This document shows positions 1 to 10,262 of a stretch of DNA of 64,000 nucleotides, in pieces. The translations under genes were made by a program, and so were the position numbers. A model generated the notes under the pieces. It worked only from the letters and a program-made list of their open reading frames with translations, was not told the DNA's origin and did not search any database. Origin of the DNA: Arthrobacter echini (GTDB lineage: Bacteria; Actinomycetota; Actinomycetes; Actinomycetales; Micrococcaceae); NCBI RefSeq assembly GCF_008107445.1, contig NZ_VSLD01000002.1, positions 248,001 to 312,000 of the forward strand, written 5' to 3'. Each line of letters begins with the position of its first letter. Position 1 is the first letter of the stretch.

Positions 1-122
1 TCACTCATCAGCAGTACGCGGGCGTCCTCGAGGAACTGCAGGAAGCGCACGTTGTTGACGTGGCCGTAGGAATCCTCGTCGCCGAAACGCAGGGGCATGG
101 GAATGGTGCGTACGAAAGACAT
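1..122 (-). CDS. 4HBT-fold acyl-CoA thioesterase, N-terminal part (3' end cut by window)
   Basis: Only the first 40 codons lie in the window. The protein begins MSFVRTIPMPLRFGDED and continues SYGHVNNVRFLQFLEDAR. The RFGDED..GHVNN..FLQFLEDAR pattern is the hallmark of the FadM/YbgC hot-dog thioesterases, in which the Asp of the first block and the HVNN segment line the acyl-CoA site. A purine-rich GAGAGGA stands 8 bases before the ATG. It is divergent from the TesB-type thioesterase next door, so two unrelated thioesterase folds share one 170-base intergenic region. The family call is firm; the substrate cannot be judged from this fragment. Confidence 0.8.
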   Translation of the reverse strand, partial: MSFVRTIPMPLRFGDEDSYGHVNNVRFLQFLEDARVLLMS

Positions 123-288
123 GGTCCCATCCTCTCAAACAGCCCTGCCGGCCGACACAGAAGCGCGGCGCACCATCCCGGCCCGCCGTTCCACCCTTCC
201 GTGTTGAGCGTCGCCGGGGGTACGTCTAGTGTCGGTGGAGGCCACGGAGCATCGGTTCCGTCCAACCGTTCCCGAGGAGACCCCGCCC

Positions 289-1209
289 ATGGCAGACCAC
301 GCGCCGGCAGCAGACCACGACGCTGCCGGAAGGCCACGGAAGGACCCCACCGCCGATCTCCTCGCCCTCCTCGACCTGACCAGCGCCGACGGGGCACAGA
401 CCGACGAGGAGATCTTCGTCGGATCATCCTCCCGCCAGCCCGGCCGCCGCGTCTTCGGCGGCCAGGTCCTCGCGCAGTCCCTCGTCGCCGCCATGCGCAC
501 GGTCGAGCCCTCCCGTGACGTCCACTCCATGCACGGATACTTCCTGCGCGCGGGCGATGCCGAGAAGCCGATCACCTTCGGGGTGCAGCGGCTCCGCGAC
601 GGGCGCTCCTTCTCCGCGCGGCGCACGCACGCCTATCAGAACGGGGTGCCCATCCTGTCGATGATCGCCTCCTTCCAGGAGCCGGACGACGGCATCACCC
701 ACCAGGACGCGATGCCGCAGGGTGTCCCCGATCCCGAGAGCCTCCCGACGACGGCGGAACTCCTCGGCGCCTTCGACCACCCGGTGGCACGAGCCTGGGC
801 CTTCGAGCGACCGTTCGACATCCGGCACGTGGACAGTCCGCTCTACACCTCGAACACCGGTTCTCGTGAGCCGCGGAATGCCGTGTGGATGCGCAGCATC
901 GGACCCATGCCGGACGATCCCCGGCTGCACCGCGCAGCCCTCGCCTACGCGAGTGACTACACGCTGCTCGAATCGATCCTGCGCCCCCACGGGTTGAGCT
1001 GGATCCAGCCGGGCATGAGCGTCGCGAGCCTCGACCACGCCATGTGGTGGCACCGTCCGGTCCGCGTGGACCAGTGGCTCCTCTACGTCCAGAGCTCACC
1101 CAGCGCCTCCGGGGCCCGGGGCCTGGCCGCGGGCCGTATCTACACCCGGGACGGGGAGCTCGTGGCCAGCGTGGCGCAGGAGGGCATGGTCAGGGTTCCG
1201 CGGTCCTGA
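289..1209 (+). CDS. tesB: Acyl-CoA thioesterase II (TesB family)
   Basis: Predicted to hydrolyse medium- and long-chain acyl-CoA to free acid and CoA in the cytoplasm. The 306-residue protein has the double hot-dog layout: an N-terminal half with FGGQVLAQSLVAA and a HSMHGYFLRAGD segment, and a C-terminal half with RAALAYASDYTLLES and a SLDHAMWWHRP block containing the conserved Asp-His pair. Length agrees with Escherichia coli TesB (286). A GTG 60 bases upstream is in frame, but the ATG at 289 has a GAGGAG site at proper spacing and gives the family's usual N-terminus. It is convergent with ettA and separated from it by a strong hairpin. Confidence 0.9.
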   Translation: MADHAPAADHDAAGRPRKDPTADLLALLDLTSADGAQTDEEIFVGSSSRQPGRRVFGGQVLAQSLVAAMRTVEPSRDVHSMHGYFLRAGDAEKPITFGVQRLRDGRSFSARRTHAYQNGVPILSMIASFQEPDDGITHQDAMPQGVPDPESLPTTAELLGAFDHPVARAWAFERPFDIRHVDSPLYTSNTGSREPRNAVWMRSIGPMPDDPRLHRAALAYASDYTLLESILRPHGLSWIQPGMSVASLDHAMWWHRPVRVDQWLLYVQSSPSASGARGLAAGRIYTRDGELVASVAQEGMVRVPRS

Positions 1210-1252
1210 GTGTGCGCTCCCACGGATGGGCCGGAACGTCCCGGAAACCCGG

Positions 1253-1298
1253 CCAACAGCAGAGGACACGGACCCAGGGCCGTGTCCTCTGCTGTTGG
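1253..1298. terminator. Perfect 19-bp hairpin between tesB and ettA
   Basis: Arms 1253-1271 and 1280-1298 are exact reverse complements around an 8-base loop. There is no clear T-tract on either side. Its place between two convergent stop codons suggests a bidirectional terminator. Confidence 0.75.
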
Positions 1299-1329
1299 TC
1301 GCTGCGCCGACCGGAGTTGTGCTTCTGTC

Positions 1330-3012
<1,683 letters not shown>

Positions 3013-3084
3013 GCACTCAAGGCTAGTGGCTCAGGGCCCTGTTCTCCCATTCACCGCGGGCCCGGACCCGGGCCCGCCAGGGGA

Positions 3085-3702
3085 TCAGAAGGGGACGGAC
3101 TCCGGTTGCGCGGCGACGGCGCGGTCCTCGCCCCCGCGCTGCCTTTCGTCGGCCTCACGATCACTCGTGCCCTCGTGGTCGGGATCGTGGCGGTCGGGAC
3201 CGTCCTCGGGCGTGCTGTCCGGATCGAAGACCCCCTCGAAGAGTTCCCCGGTCGCCGGGTCGACGCCATCCGGCACGGCACCGTGCTCCGGGCTGCCGGT
3301 CGCGGTGGCATCCGCAGGACCGGCCTGCGGCTCCGACCGGTCGGACGAATTCCTCCTGAAGTTCGCGGTCCCCCACATGAGGTCGTGGCCCGCGGTGTCG
3401 GCGTCGATCTCCACAGAGGTCCCGGTGCGGCCGTCGGGGCTGCTCCATGGCCGGATCCGCAGCCGGCCCGTGACGATCACGCGATCGCCCTTCTTGATGC
3501 TGGCGCCCGCGTTCGTGGCGAGCTGCCGGAACATGGATACCGAGTACCAGTTGGTGGTCCCGTCCACCCACCCGTTGGCCTCCTTGTCGAAGCGGCGCTC
3601 GGTGGAACACATGCGGAAGCCGGAGATGGGCAGTCCGCTGTGCGCGAGGGTCAGGCGCACCTCGGTCGCCACGTAGCCCCGTACGGTGATGATGTCGGTC
3701 AT
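3085..3702 (-). CDS. Single-stranded DNA-binding protein paralogue (SsbB-like)
   Basis: The OB-fold occupies about residues 1-115 (MTDIITVRGYVATEVRL, then FRMCSTERRFD, NWYSVSMFRQLA, KKGDRVIVTGRLRIRPW). This is the SSB pattern of basic and aromatic DNA-contacting residues. The remaining 90 residues are a low-complexity acidic and polar tail. The tail ends ESVPF rather than the DDDIPF-type tip that recruits partner proteins, so partner binding may be weak, although the terminal Pro-Phe is kept. Pairing with ettA matches mycobacterial ssbB, a second SSB distinct from the replicative copy between rpsF and rpsR. Its cellular role is uncertain. Confidence 0.88.
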   Translation of the reverse strand: MTDIITVRGYVATEVRLTLAHSGLPISGFRMCSTERRFDKEANGWVDGTTNWYSVSMFRQLATNAGASIKKGDRVIVTGRLRIRPWSSPDGRTGTSVEIDADTAGHDLMWGTANFRRNSSDRSEPQAGPADATATGSPEHGAVPDGVDPATGELFEGVFDPDSTPEDGPDRHDPDHEGTSDREADERQRGGEDRAVAAQPESVPF

Positions 3703-3862
3703 GATCTTCCCTTCCCTCGGCGAGGGGCACGGCGCGTGCCGGCCCGTACCAAGCGTCGGTCGGATCGCCCCGGCATGGACCCGGGCTCCGTCCTATGTGG
3801 ACAACGGATATGCGAAAGGTCCCCCGGACCGCGGAGTCGCGATCCGGGGAACCTTTCTGCTG

Positions 3863-3935
3863 TGCCCCCGGCAGGATTCGAACCTGCGACCAGAGGATTA
3901 GAAGGCCCCTGCTCTATCCCCTGAGCTACGGAGGC
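3863..3935 (-). tRNA. tRNA-Arg (anticodon UCU)
   Basis: A 73-base cloverleaf. The acceptor stem GCCTCCG pairs with CGGGGGC, the anticodon loop CTTCTAA carries UCU, and the T-arm has GGTTCGAATCC. The discriminator is A and the CCA is not encoded. It reads AGA, a rare codon in this GC-rich genome. Confidence 0.97.
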
Positions 3936-3994
3936 AGTCCGCCCAGTTTACTATGGGCGCTCTGTGGGAGGCGTCGGGCGGTCGGCGGGAAGCC

Positions 3995-4426
3995 CTACGC
4001 GTAGGAATCGGTAGCGGTCTCGGCGAAGGTCACGCGGAGTTCGAGTCGGTGCTGGCCGTCCGGGTCCTGGGTGTAGATGGCCCGGCCCGCGATGCCGCTG
4101 AGCCCCTCGGTGCCCGAGCCGGGGATGATGTGTCCCGAACTCGCCGCGTCGACGCCCTCGGCCACCCCCCAGTGCTGCACCGTCATGGACCCCTCGCGCT
4201 CTCCTACGGTGCCGACGAACTGCTCGGACGCCACATAGCCCGCCCCCACCGCATTGCCCGCCATGAGCAGCTGGGCCGTGCTGGTCCCGCTGATCTCCCC
4301 CTCGAAGAACTTGGTGGCCCTGACCCGGGACAGCTCGCCGTTGCTCCCGGCCTCCGAGTAGGCCTCCGCGTCCCACTCCGTGATCTCGAATTCACCGTGA
4401 TACGTGATCGTTCCTGGTTCGGTCAT
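3995..4426 (-). CDS. DUF3224 domain protein
   Basis: A 143-residue cytoplasmic protein with no signal or membrane segment. It has the allene-oxide-cyclase-barrel-like pattern of DUF3224: an N-terminal GEFEITEWD segment, an F.G..SGTSTAQLLMA core, FVGTVGEREGSMTVQHWG in the middle and a SGTEGLSGIAGRA segment near the end. The family has no established biochemical role. It stands alone between tRNA-Arg and the mannosyltransferase. The assignment to the family is reasonable; the function is unknown. Confidence 0.8.
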   Translation of the reverse strand: MTEPGTITYHGEFEITEWDAEAYSEAGSNGELSRVRATKFFEGEISGTSTAQLLMAGNAVGAGYVASEQFVGTVGEREGSMTVQHWGVAEGVDAASSGHIIPGSGTEGLSGIAGRAIYTQDPDGQHRLELRVTFAETATDSYA

Positions 4427-4508
4427 GTCCCCAGTATCGCCGGTTTGCGCGCATCCCGCACGGCGCGGGGGTCCATGAGGGACGGCACGGGGCGGATGTC
4501 AGGGGCTC

Positions 4509-6077
4509 TCAGTGCAGTTGTCCTGGAGCCAGCGGCGTGTAGCGCTTACGGAACAGAACCTTGGTACTGCGGTCCAGGAAGACGAGATAGAGCGCGAACG
4601 CGAGGGCGACGACGGCGGCCACCTGACGTGCCATCATCAGGCTGAACTCGAAGTAGGGGAAGATGTCGAGCTGGTCGGTGATTGCGTAGACCATGAAGAA
4701 CGCCACCGTGAAATACAGGGACTTCACCTGCCAGTCGTCGCGGATTCCGGTGACGGCGAACAGCGGTATGAGCCAGACCACGTACCAGGACTGGATCATG
4801 GGAGCCAGCAGCACGATCGCCGCGAACGCGATCGCCAGTCGGCGCACCAGGTGGCTGTGCTCACCGCGCAGCACCTGGTACGCGATGATGACCAGCGAAC
4901 CCACCCGGGCGATGGTGTGGAAGACGCTCGCCATGTCCCACCCGGGAAGTCCCACCGCGTTTCCCAGCGTCGCGATCACCAGGCCGATGAAGCCGACGGG
5001 CGCGTACCAGATCCACACGCTGCCCGGAGTGCTGAGCGCCCCTACCCAACCGAATCCGAACGTGTTGATCAGCCCCATGATCCACAGGAGCCCCAGGCTC
5101 AGTCCGGCGGTCAGGAACCAGTAGAGGAAGCGCCGCGGCCACGACGCTCCCTTTCCTGCCCACAGTAGGCCGACGAACGGCAGGAAGATGAGAGTGATCG
5201 GTTTGATGCCCACGGACAGCGTGATCAGGAGGATCCCGAGCACGGGGCGCCCGGTGGCCGCGAGATACAGACCTGCGAGCGCGAGCCCGATCATGAGCGA
5301 GTCGTTGTGGATGGCGGCGACGAAGTTGATCAGCAGTAGCGGGTTCGCGGCCGTCAGCCACAGGGCACGCGTGGGATTGACGGCGTGGAGTTCGGCGAGC
5401 TTCGGCACCATCCAGACGCACAAAGCGACGCCGATGAGCGCGATGACCCGGAAGAGGATGATCGAGGTGTCCGGGTCGCCGCCGGTCACGCGGACGATCC
5501 CCTCCTCGATCCACAGGAACACCGGACCGTACGGGGTGGGGCTCTGCGCCCAGAGGTCATCGGCGCCGATCTGCAGGTAGTTGGAGATCTGGGAGTAGCC
5601 GTCAACGTACGGGTTCAGGCCCGCCACCATGACCTGGCCCTGCACGATATAGGCGAACACGTCCCGGCTGAACAGTGGGAGGGCCGCCGCGAGCGGAATG
5701 GTCCAGGCGATGATCGCGCGCAGCACATAGGGGCGCGTGTCCTCCGACCAGCCGTTGAGTCGCTGCCCGAGCCGCAGCCAGGACCTGATGAGGAGCATGC
5801 CTCCCAGAGCAAGGAGCAGGACCGACAGGAACGCCCCGGGGGGTTCGAAGCGGAGCCAGATGATGATCGGGTTGCGCCTGAGCCCGGCGGAGGCCATCGA
5901 CAGCCAGCCGACCCCGAGGGAGCCCATCCACATCATCAGCGAGCCGACGAATCCCTGCACGATGGCGATGTTCGGCCGATTCCGCCCCACCGGGGCCTCG
6001 ACGTCGACGCGCGGGACATGGGCGGGCATAGGGAGGATCCAATCGTCGGCAGGCTCGGGGCGGCACTGGGCGGCCAT
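4509..6077 (-). CDS. Polytopic GT-C glycosyltransferase, MptB-like alpha-1,6-mannosyltransferase
   Basis: A membrane protein of up to 522 residues with roughly a dozen hydrophobic spans. Between the first spans lies FSRDVFAY, the acidic loop motif typical of GT-C enzymes, followed by GLNPYVDGY and TPYGPVFLWIE segments shared with the MptA/MptB polyprenol-phosphomannose-dependent mannosyltransferases of lipomannan and lipoglycan synthesis. AANPLLLINFVAAIHNDSLM is the second conserved loop. By family knowledge it transfers mannose from polyprenyl-phosphate-mannose outside the cytoplasmic membrane. The start is uncertain: the ATG at 6077 lacks a good ribosome site, as does the in-frame ATG at 6029. 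It is transcribed alone, divergent from orn. Confidence 0.8.
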   Translation of the reverse strand: MAAQCRPEPADDWILPMPAHVPRVDVEAPVGRNRPNIAIVQGFVGSLMMWMGSLGVGWLSMASAGLRRNPIIIWLRFEPPGAFLSVLLLALGGMLLIRSWLRLGQRLNGWSEDTRPYVLRAIIAWTIPLAAALPLFSRDVFAYIVQGQVMVAGLNPYVDGYSQISNYLQIGADDLWAQSPTPYGPVFLWIEEGIVRVTGGDPDTSIILFRVIALIGVALCVWMVPKLAELHAVNPTRALWLTAANPLLLINFVAAIHNDSLMIGLALAGLYLAATGRPVLGILLITLSVGIKPITLIFLPFVGLLWAGKGASWPRRFLYWFLTAGLSLGLLWIMGLINTFGFGWVGALSTPGSVWIWYAPVGFIGLVIATLGNAVGLPGWDMASVFHTIARVGSLVIIAYQVLRGEHSHLVRRLAIAFAAIVLLAPMIQSWYVVWLIPLFAVTGIRDDWQVKSLYFTVAFFMVYAITDQLDIFPYFEFSLMMARQVAAVVALAFALYLVFLDRSTKVLFRKRYTPLAPGQLH

Positions 6078-6276
6078 GTCCGGCAGTGAAGGCCGACATG
6101 GAGAGCCTCCGACCGCCGGCGTCTCGCGGTATCGAAGGCAGCATCGCGCACCCGGATCTCCGCGCAGCCTGAGTGAACTGATGGAATATTAGCATCGGAG
6201 TCCGGCCCCGACCTGGCGCATGCGACCGGGAGTGGATCGTGGTCGTCGCCGCAGCACCGGGCGGTACATTGGTCGA

Positions 6277-6879
6277 ATGCCGATATCGAATGAACGCATC
6301 GTCTGGATCGACTGCGAGATGACGGGCCTGGACCTCGTCCACGATGCGCTGATCGAGGTCGCCGTCGTGGTGACCGACGCCGAACTCACCGTCGTGGGAG
6401 AGGGCCTCGACGTCGTGATCAAGCCGCCCGCGGAGGCGCTCGCACAGATGGGTGACTTCGTGCGCGAGATGCACACGTCCTCGGGCCTGCTCGAGGAGCT
6501 CGACGGCGGCATGACCATGGAGGAGGCGCAGGACCGGGTGCTCGATCACATCCAGGCCCTCGTCCCCGAGCCCCGCAAGGCGCAGCTCGCCGGGAACTCG
6601 ATCGGGACGGACCGCAACTTCCTCGCCCGCGACATGCCGCTCGTGATCGACCACCTCCACTACCGCGTGATCGACGTGTCGACCATCAAGGAACTCGCGC
6701 GCCGCTGGTACGTCCGCGCCTACTTCCAGTCCCCCGCCAAGACTGGTGGGCACCGCGCACTCGGAGATATCGAGGATTCGATCAGGGAGCTGCGCTACTA
6801 CCGCTCCGCCGTCTTCGTCCCCGCTCCGGGGCCGGATTCCGCCTCGAGCAAGGCCATCGCGGACTCCCTCGCGCCCTGA
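6277..6879 (+). CDS. orn: Oligoribonuclease
   Basis: A 3'-5' exonuclease of the DEDDh family that degrades 2-5-base RNA fragments and pGpG to mononucleotides. All five catalytic residues are visible: D12 and E14 in WIDCEMTGLDL, D112 in NSIGTDRNFL, H159 and D164 in KTGGHRALGDIEDSI. At 200 residues it has a short tail after the usual domain. The ATG at 6277 is chosen because the protein then begins at the first beta-strand, as in E. coli Orn; upstream codons give only a basic shadow sequence. It is followed by tRNA-His. Confidence 0.96.
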   Translation: MPISNERIVWIDCEMTGLDLVHDALIEVAVVVTDAELTVVGEGLDVVIKPPAEALAQMGDFVREMHTSSGLLEELDGGMTMEEAQDRVLDHIQALVPEPRKAQLAGNSIGTDRNFLARDMPLVIDHLHYRVIDVSTIKELARRWYVRAYFQSPAKTGGHRALGDIEDSIRELRYYRSAVFVPAPGPDSASSKAIADSLAP

Positions 6880-6993
6880 GGTGGGCCTGCGGAGGTCCTG
6901 AGCACGCGCCGAAGTGTGTAAACTTGTGTCCGCTGCCTTTCGCCGGCAGCCCGGCCGGAGACCTCTCCACCCGGACACCGGCGAAGACACGCG

Positions 6994-7066
6994 GTGGGTA
7001 TAGCTCAGTTGGCAGAGCGCCTGGTTGTGGTCCAGGAGGTCGCGGGTTCAAGCCCCGTTACTCACC
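6994..7066 (+). tRNA. tRNA-His (anticodon GUG)
   Basis: Acceptor GTGGGTA pairs with TACTCAC. The discriminator is C and the base before position 1 (6993) is G, which together are the histidine identity elements. The anticodon is GUG in TTGTGGT. CCA is not encoded. Confidence 0.97.
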
Positions 7067-7211
7067 CTCGGAGGTCAGGAGAACCCCTGACGCCGTATGC
7101 CGTCCCGGATCCGTCCGGGACGGCATACGTCTTTCCGGCCCCAGCAGTCCCCAGTCACCACGACGGCGACGCCGGTACGTCGCCCGCCCTCAGCAGCGAA
7201 GGACCATTGCC

Positions 7212-8384
7212 ATGGAACGCACAGTGTTCGACGAGGATCACGAACTCTTCCGCGATGTCGCCCGGGAGTTCAACGAGCGTGCCGTCGCCCCGCACTACGC
7301 GGACTGGGACCGCCGGCACATGATGGACCGGTCCGTCTGGACCGCCGCCGGGGAGCAGGGCCTGCTCGGTCTCGCCGTCCCCGAGGAGTTCGGTGGGGCA
7401 GGGATGCCGGACTACCGCTTCCGCACGGTCCTCGACGAGGAGTTCGCACGGAGCAATCATCTCGCCGTGGGACTGGCCTTCCACCTGCACGACGATCTCG
7501 TGCTGCCGCACCTGCTGGCCCACGGCTCGCAGGACCTCAAGGAACGCTGGCTTCCGGGCATGGTCTCCGGGGACATCGTGACCTCCTGCGCCTGGACCGA
7601 GCCCGGGGCCGGCAGCGATCTGCGCGGAGTCCGCACCAAGGCGGTGCGCGACGGCGACGACTGGCTCATCACGGGTCAGAAGGTCTTCATCGGCAACGGG
7701 ATCAGCGGCGACGCCTCACTCGTGCTCGCGCGCACCGACGGAAGTTCCGGGCGCGGGTCCAGCGACGCCTTCTCCCTGTTCATGGTCACCAAGGGTGAGG
7801 GCTACATGCCCGGCCGGCAGCTGGACAAGATGGGCCTGCGCGCCTCCGACACCGCCGAGCTGTTCTTCGACAGTGTCCGCGTTCCCGGTGCCGATCTGGT
7901 GGGCGAGGTGGGCCAGGGCCTGCGCTACTGCCTCGAGCAGATCCCTCAGGGCAGGCTCGGCATCGCCGTGGCCGCCGCAGCGCTCGCGAGGGCCACGTAC
8001 GCGCAGACCGTACGCTATGTCACCGACCGGAACGCTTTCGGCGAGCGGGTGCTGGACTTCCAGAACACCCGGCACGTCCTGGCGGACATCCTCACGGAGA
8101 TCGAGGTCACCGAGACTTTCGTGGACCAATCGGTGCTCGCGTTCAACGCGGGCTCCCTCACCCCGGAGGCTGCGGCGCAGGCGAAACTCTGGGCGAGTGA
8201 GCGGGCGAAGTCCATCACGGACCGCTGTCTCCAGTTGCACGGCGGTTACGGCTACATCCTGGAGTACCCGGTCTCCCAGGCGTTCCTCGCCGCGCGCCTG
8301 CTGACCATCTTCGGCGGCACGAGCGAGATCATGCGCGAGTCCATCGGACGGTCGATCGCGGACCGCTCCGCGCAGCAGAGGTAG
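7212..8384 (+). CDS. Acyl-CoA dehydrogenase-family flavoprotein lacking the usual catalytic Glu
   Basis: A 390-residue protein with the full acyl-CoA dehydrogenase fold. The N-terminal helical domain contains LLGLAVPEEFGGAG. The middle beta domain has WTEPGAGSDLRG and LITGQKVFIGNG for FAD binding. The C-terminal domain ends LQLHGGYGYILEYPV..IFGGTSEIMRE. In long-chain and isovaleryl-type enzymes the base is the Glu of LPQERL; here that block is IPQGRL, with G247. In medium- and short-chain types it is the Glu of IYEGT; here it is IFGGT, with G368. Neither usual base is therefore present. Five bases separate it from def, so the two are probably co-transcribed. The ATG was chosen for its fit to the family start (MERTVFDEDHELFR). 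Confidence 0.88.
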   Translation: MERTVFDEDHELFRDVAREFNERAVAPHYADWDRRHMMDRSVWTAAGEQGLLGLAVPEEFGGAGMPDYRFRTVLDEEFARSNHLAVGLAFHLHDDLVLPHLLAHGSQDLKERWLPGMVSGDIVTSCAWTEPGAGSDLRGVRTKAVRDGDDWLITGQKVFIGNGISGDASLVLARTDGSSGRGSSDAFSLFMVTKGEGYMPGRQLDKMGLRASDTAELFFDSVRVPGADLVGEVGQGLRYCLEQIPQGRLGIAVAAAALARATYAQTVRYVTDRNAFGERVLDFQNTRHVLADILTEIEVTETFVDQSVLAFNAGSLTPEAAAQAKLWASERAKSITDRCLQLHGGYGYILEYPVSQAFLAARLLTIFGGTSEIMRESIGRSIADRSAQQR

Positions 8385-8389
8385 AGCAC

Positions 8390-8962
8390 GTGACAGTCCA
8401 CCCCATCACCATCACCGGCGAGCCCGTGCTCCACAGGCGCGCCCAGCCCGTCGAGGCCTTCGATGCCGCACTGCGTACCCTCATCGCGGACATGTTCGAG
8501 ACGATGGACGTGGCCAACGGCGTCGGTCTCGCTGCGCCCCAGATCGGGGTGGGACTGCGTCTCTTCGTGTACGGGATGGAGAACGACGACGGCGTCCCGC
8601 CGCGAGGAGTCCTCGTGAACCCGACCATCGTGACCACGAAAGTGCCCGGTTCCGACCCCGATCCCGAGGACGACGCGGAGGGCTGCCTGTCGGTGCCGGG
8701 AGAATCCTTTCCCCTCGCCCGCGCCGGGTGGGCGAGGGTCACGGGTTTCGACGGCGACGGCGCACCGGTGGACTTCGAGGCCACGGACTGGTTCGCGCGC
8801 TGCATGCAGCACGAGTACGACCACCTGGACGGCAAGCTCTTCGTCGATCGGCTCAACGACCGGTACCTTCGCAAAGCCCGCAGGAGCATTAGGAACAACG
8901 CGTGGGGAGTCCCGGGTCTGACGTGGATGCCCGGGGTGGACCCCGACCCGTTCGGCCACTAG
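8390..8962 (+). CDS. def: Peptide deformylase
   Basis: Metalloenzyme that removes the formyl group from the initiator Met of nascent proteins. The three family motifs are intact: GVGLAAPQIG near residue 44, EGCLSVP with metal ligand C99, and QHEYDHLDG with H141, catalytic E142 and H145. It is 190 residues long and starts with GTG five bases after the acyl-CoA dehydrogenase stop. The C-terminal extension (NNAWGVPGLTWMPG) is typical of actinobacterial type I deformylases. Its stop codon sits inside a hairpin shared with the convergent MFS gene. Confidence 0.96.
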   Translation: MTVHPITITGEPVLHRRAQPVEAFDAALRTLIADMFETMDVANGVGLAAPQIGVGLRLFVYGMENDDGVPPRGVLVNPTIVTTKVPGSDPDPEDDAEGCLSVPGESFPLARAGWARVTGFDGDGAPVDFEATDWFARCMQHEYDHLDGKLFVDRLNDRYLRKARRSIRNNAWGVPGLTWMPGVDPDPFGH

Positions 8963-8974
8963 GCCGAGCGGGTC
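8945..8974. terminator. Hairpin overlapping both convergent stop codons (def / MFS)
   Basis: Arms GACCCGTTCGGCC (8945-8957) and GGCCGAGCGGGTC (8962-8974) pair over 13 bp with one wobble and a 4-base loop. The structure contains the def stop and reaches the stop of the opposite gene. It is a likely bidirectional terminator without a T-tract. Confidence 0.6.
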
Positions 8975-10262
8975 AGGTCCTCGCGGGGCTGTCGAGACCG
9001 GCGCCCTCCGGGGCCTCCACGAGGTCCTCGAGTCTCCTGGTACCGCGCAGGGGGCCCAGGAGCGCAACGAGGGGCGCCAGGCAGGCGATGACGACGCCGA
9101 CCAGTATGGCCTCGCGGATACCGATCGTCTCGGCAAGGATGCCCGCGAGGAAGCTCGCCAGCGCAAGCATCCCCCAACTCACCATTCTCGACGCAGCTCC
9201 CAGCCGGCCCATCATGTCCGGTGGGCAGACGCGCTGGCGGAAACTCGTGCCAACCACGATGTTCCAGGCCACGGAGGCCCCCATGACGAACAGGCCGGCC
9301 ACGCCCCAGAGCATCCCCCAGCCCGGTGTCAGGACCAGCAGCGATGCGTACCCCAAGACACCCGGCACCATGGACCAGCGCCACAGCGGCCCGGAGCCGA
9401 ATCTCTCGCCCATCGCCTGGGCGGTGATGCCACCGACAGCGCCCCCGACCGATGCTGCCGCCAGGAGCATCCCGAGCCAGATCTCCGACTCGTGGAGCGT
9501 GCGGAGCACCAGGAGGACCAGCAGGGAGGCCGCGATGTTGCCTCCGAAATTCCACAGTGCGGCGTTGAACAGGAGCGCGCGGAGAGGAGCCGTGCTGAAC
9601 GTATAGCGGAGACCATCGAGCATCTCCCGCCAGATGTGCTGCTCACTGCGTGGCCGGATCACCTCCTTCACGTCCAGACGCCCTACGGCCGCGAGGGAGA
9701 CGACCGACGTCGCCAACTGCAGGATCAGCGTGTTGGACGCCCCTGCCAGGCTGGTCAGCCATCCCGCGGCGGAGCGGCCGGCAGCGTCGGCCGCGGCGCC
9801 GGAGCCTGTGATCAGGCCGTTGCCCTCCATGAGTTCGTCCGGGGTCACCGCCTGCTGCACCAGGGCTGCGTCCGCCAGCTGGAAGAAGGCCGAGGCCACC
9901 CCGGCGGTGAAGGCTGCCGCGAAGAGCAGGGGCGTACTGAGGAAGCCCAGCCAGTAGCCCACCGGCAGGAGGGCGAGAACGAGTACTCGCACCGTGAGTG
10001 CCGTGAGCATCACCGGCCGGCGGGGCAGTCGGTCCACCCAGACCCCGATGAGCAGACCGAACAGCAGCCAGGGCAGGAAGGTCATGCCGGCGAGGGCGGC
10101 GACGGCGAAGTTGCTTGCCTCGAGTTCCACTGCAGCGATCACCGGCAGCGCCACTGCAGCGATCGCGTTGCCCAGCACGCCGGATGTGCTCGAGACCAGC
10201 AGGGCCCGGAAATTACTGTTGCGCCTGAACAGCGTCTTCTTTTCGGTGCCCCCAGCAATCAT
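8973..10262 (-). CDS. MFS drug/siderophore-type exporter (DHA3/EntS-like)
   Basis: A 429-residue protein with about 12 hydrophobic spans. FGLLIGVWVDRLPRRPVML is the MFS loop 2-3 motif with its conserved Asp-Arg signature. The C-terminal half repeats the six-helix pattern. Overall resemblance is to the MFS_3 group that includes enterobactin exporter EntS and macrolide exporters. The substrate cannot be inferred: no regulator or biosynthetic gene is adjacent. The ATG at 10262 has only a weak AGGT ribosome site; GTG or later starts are possible. Confidence 0.8.
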   Translation of the reverse strand: MIAGGTEKKTLFRRNSNFRALLVSSTSGVLGNAIAAVALPVIAAVELEASNFAVAALAGMTFLPWLLFGLLIGVWVDRLPRRPVMLTALTVRVLVLALLPVGYWLGFLSTPLLFAAAFTAGVASAFFQLADAALVQQAVTPDELMEGNGLITGSGAAADAAGRSAAGWLTSLAGASNTLILQLATSVVSLAAVGRLDVKEVIRPRSEQHIWREMLDGLRYTFSTAPLRALLFNAALWNFGGNIAASLLVLLVLRTLHESEIWLGMLLAAASVGGAVGGITAQAMGERFGSGPLWRWSMVPGVLGYASLLVLTPGWGMLWGVAGLFVMGASVAWNIVVGTSFRQRVCPPDMMGRLGAASRMVSWGMLALASFLAGILAETIGIREAILVGVVIACLAPLVALLGPLRGTRRLEDLVEAPEGAGLDSPART

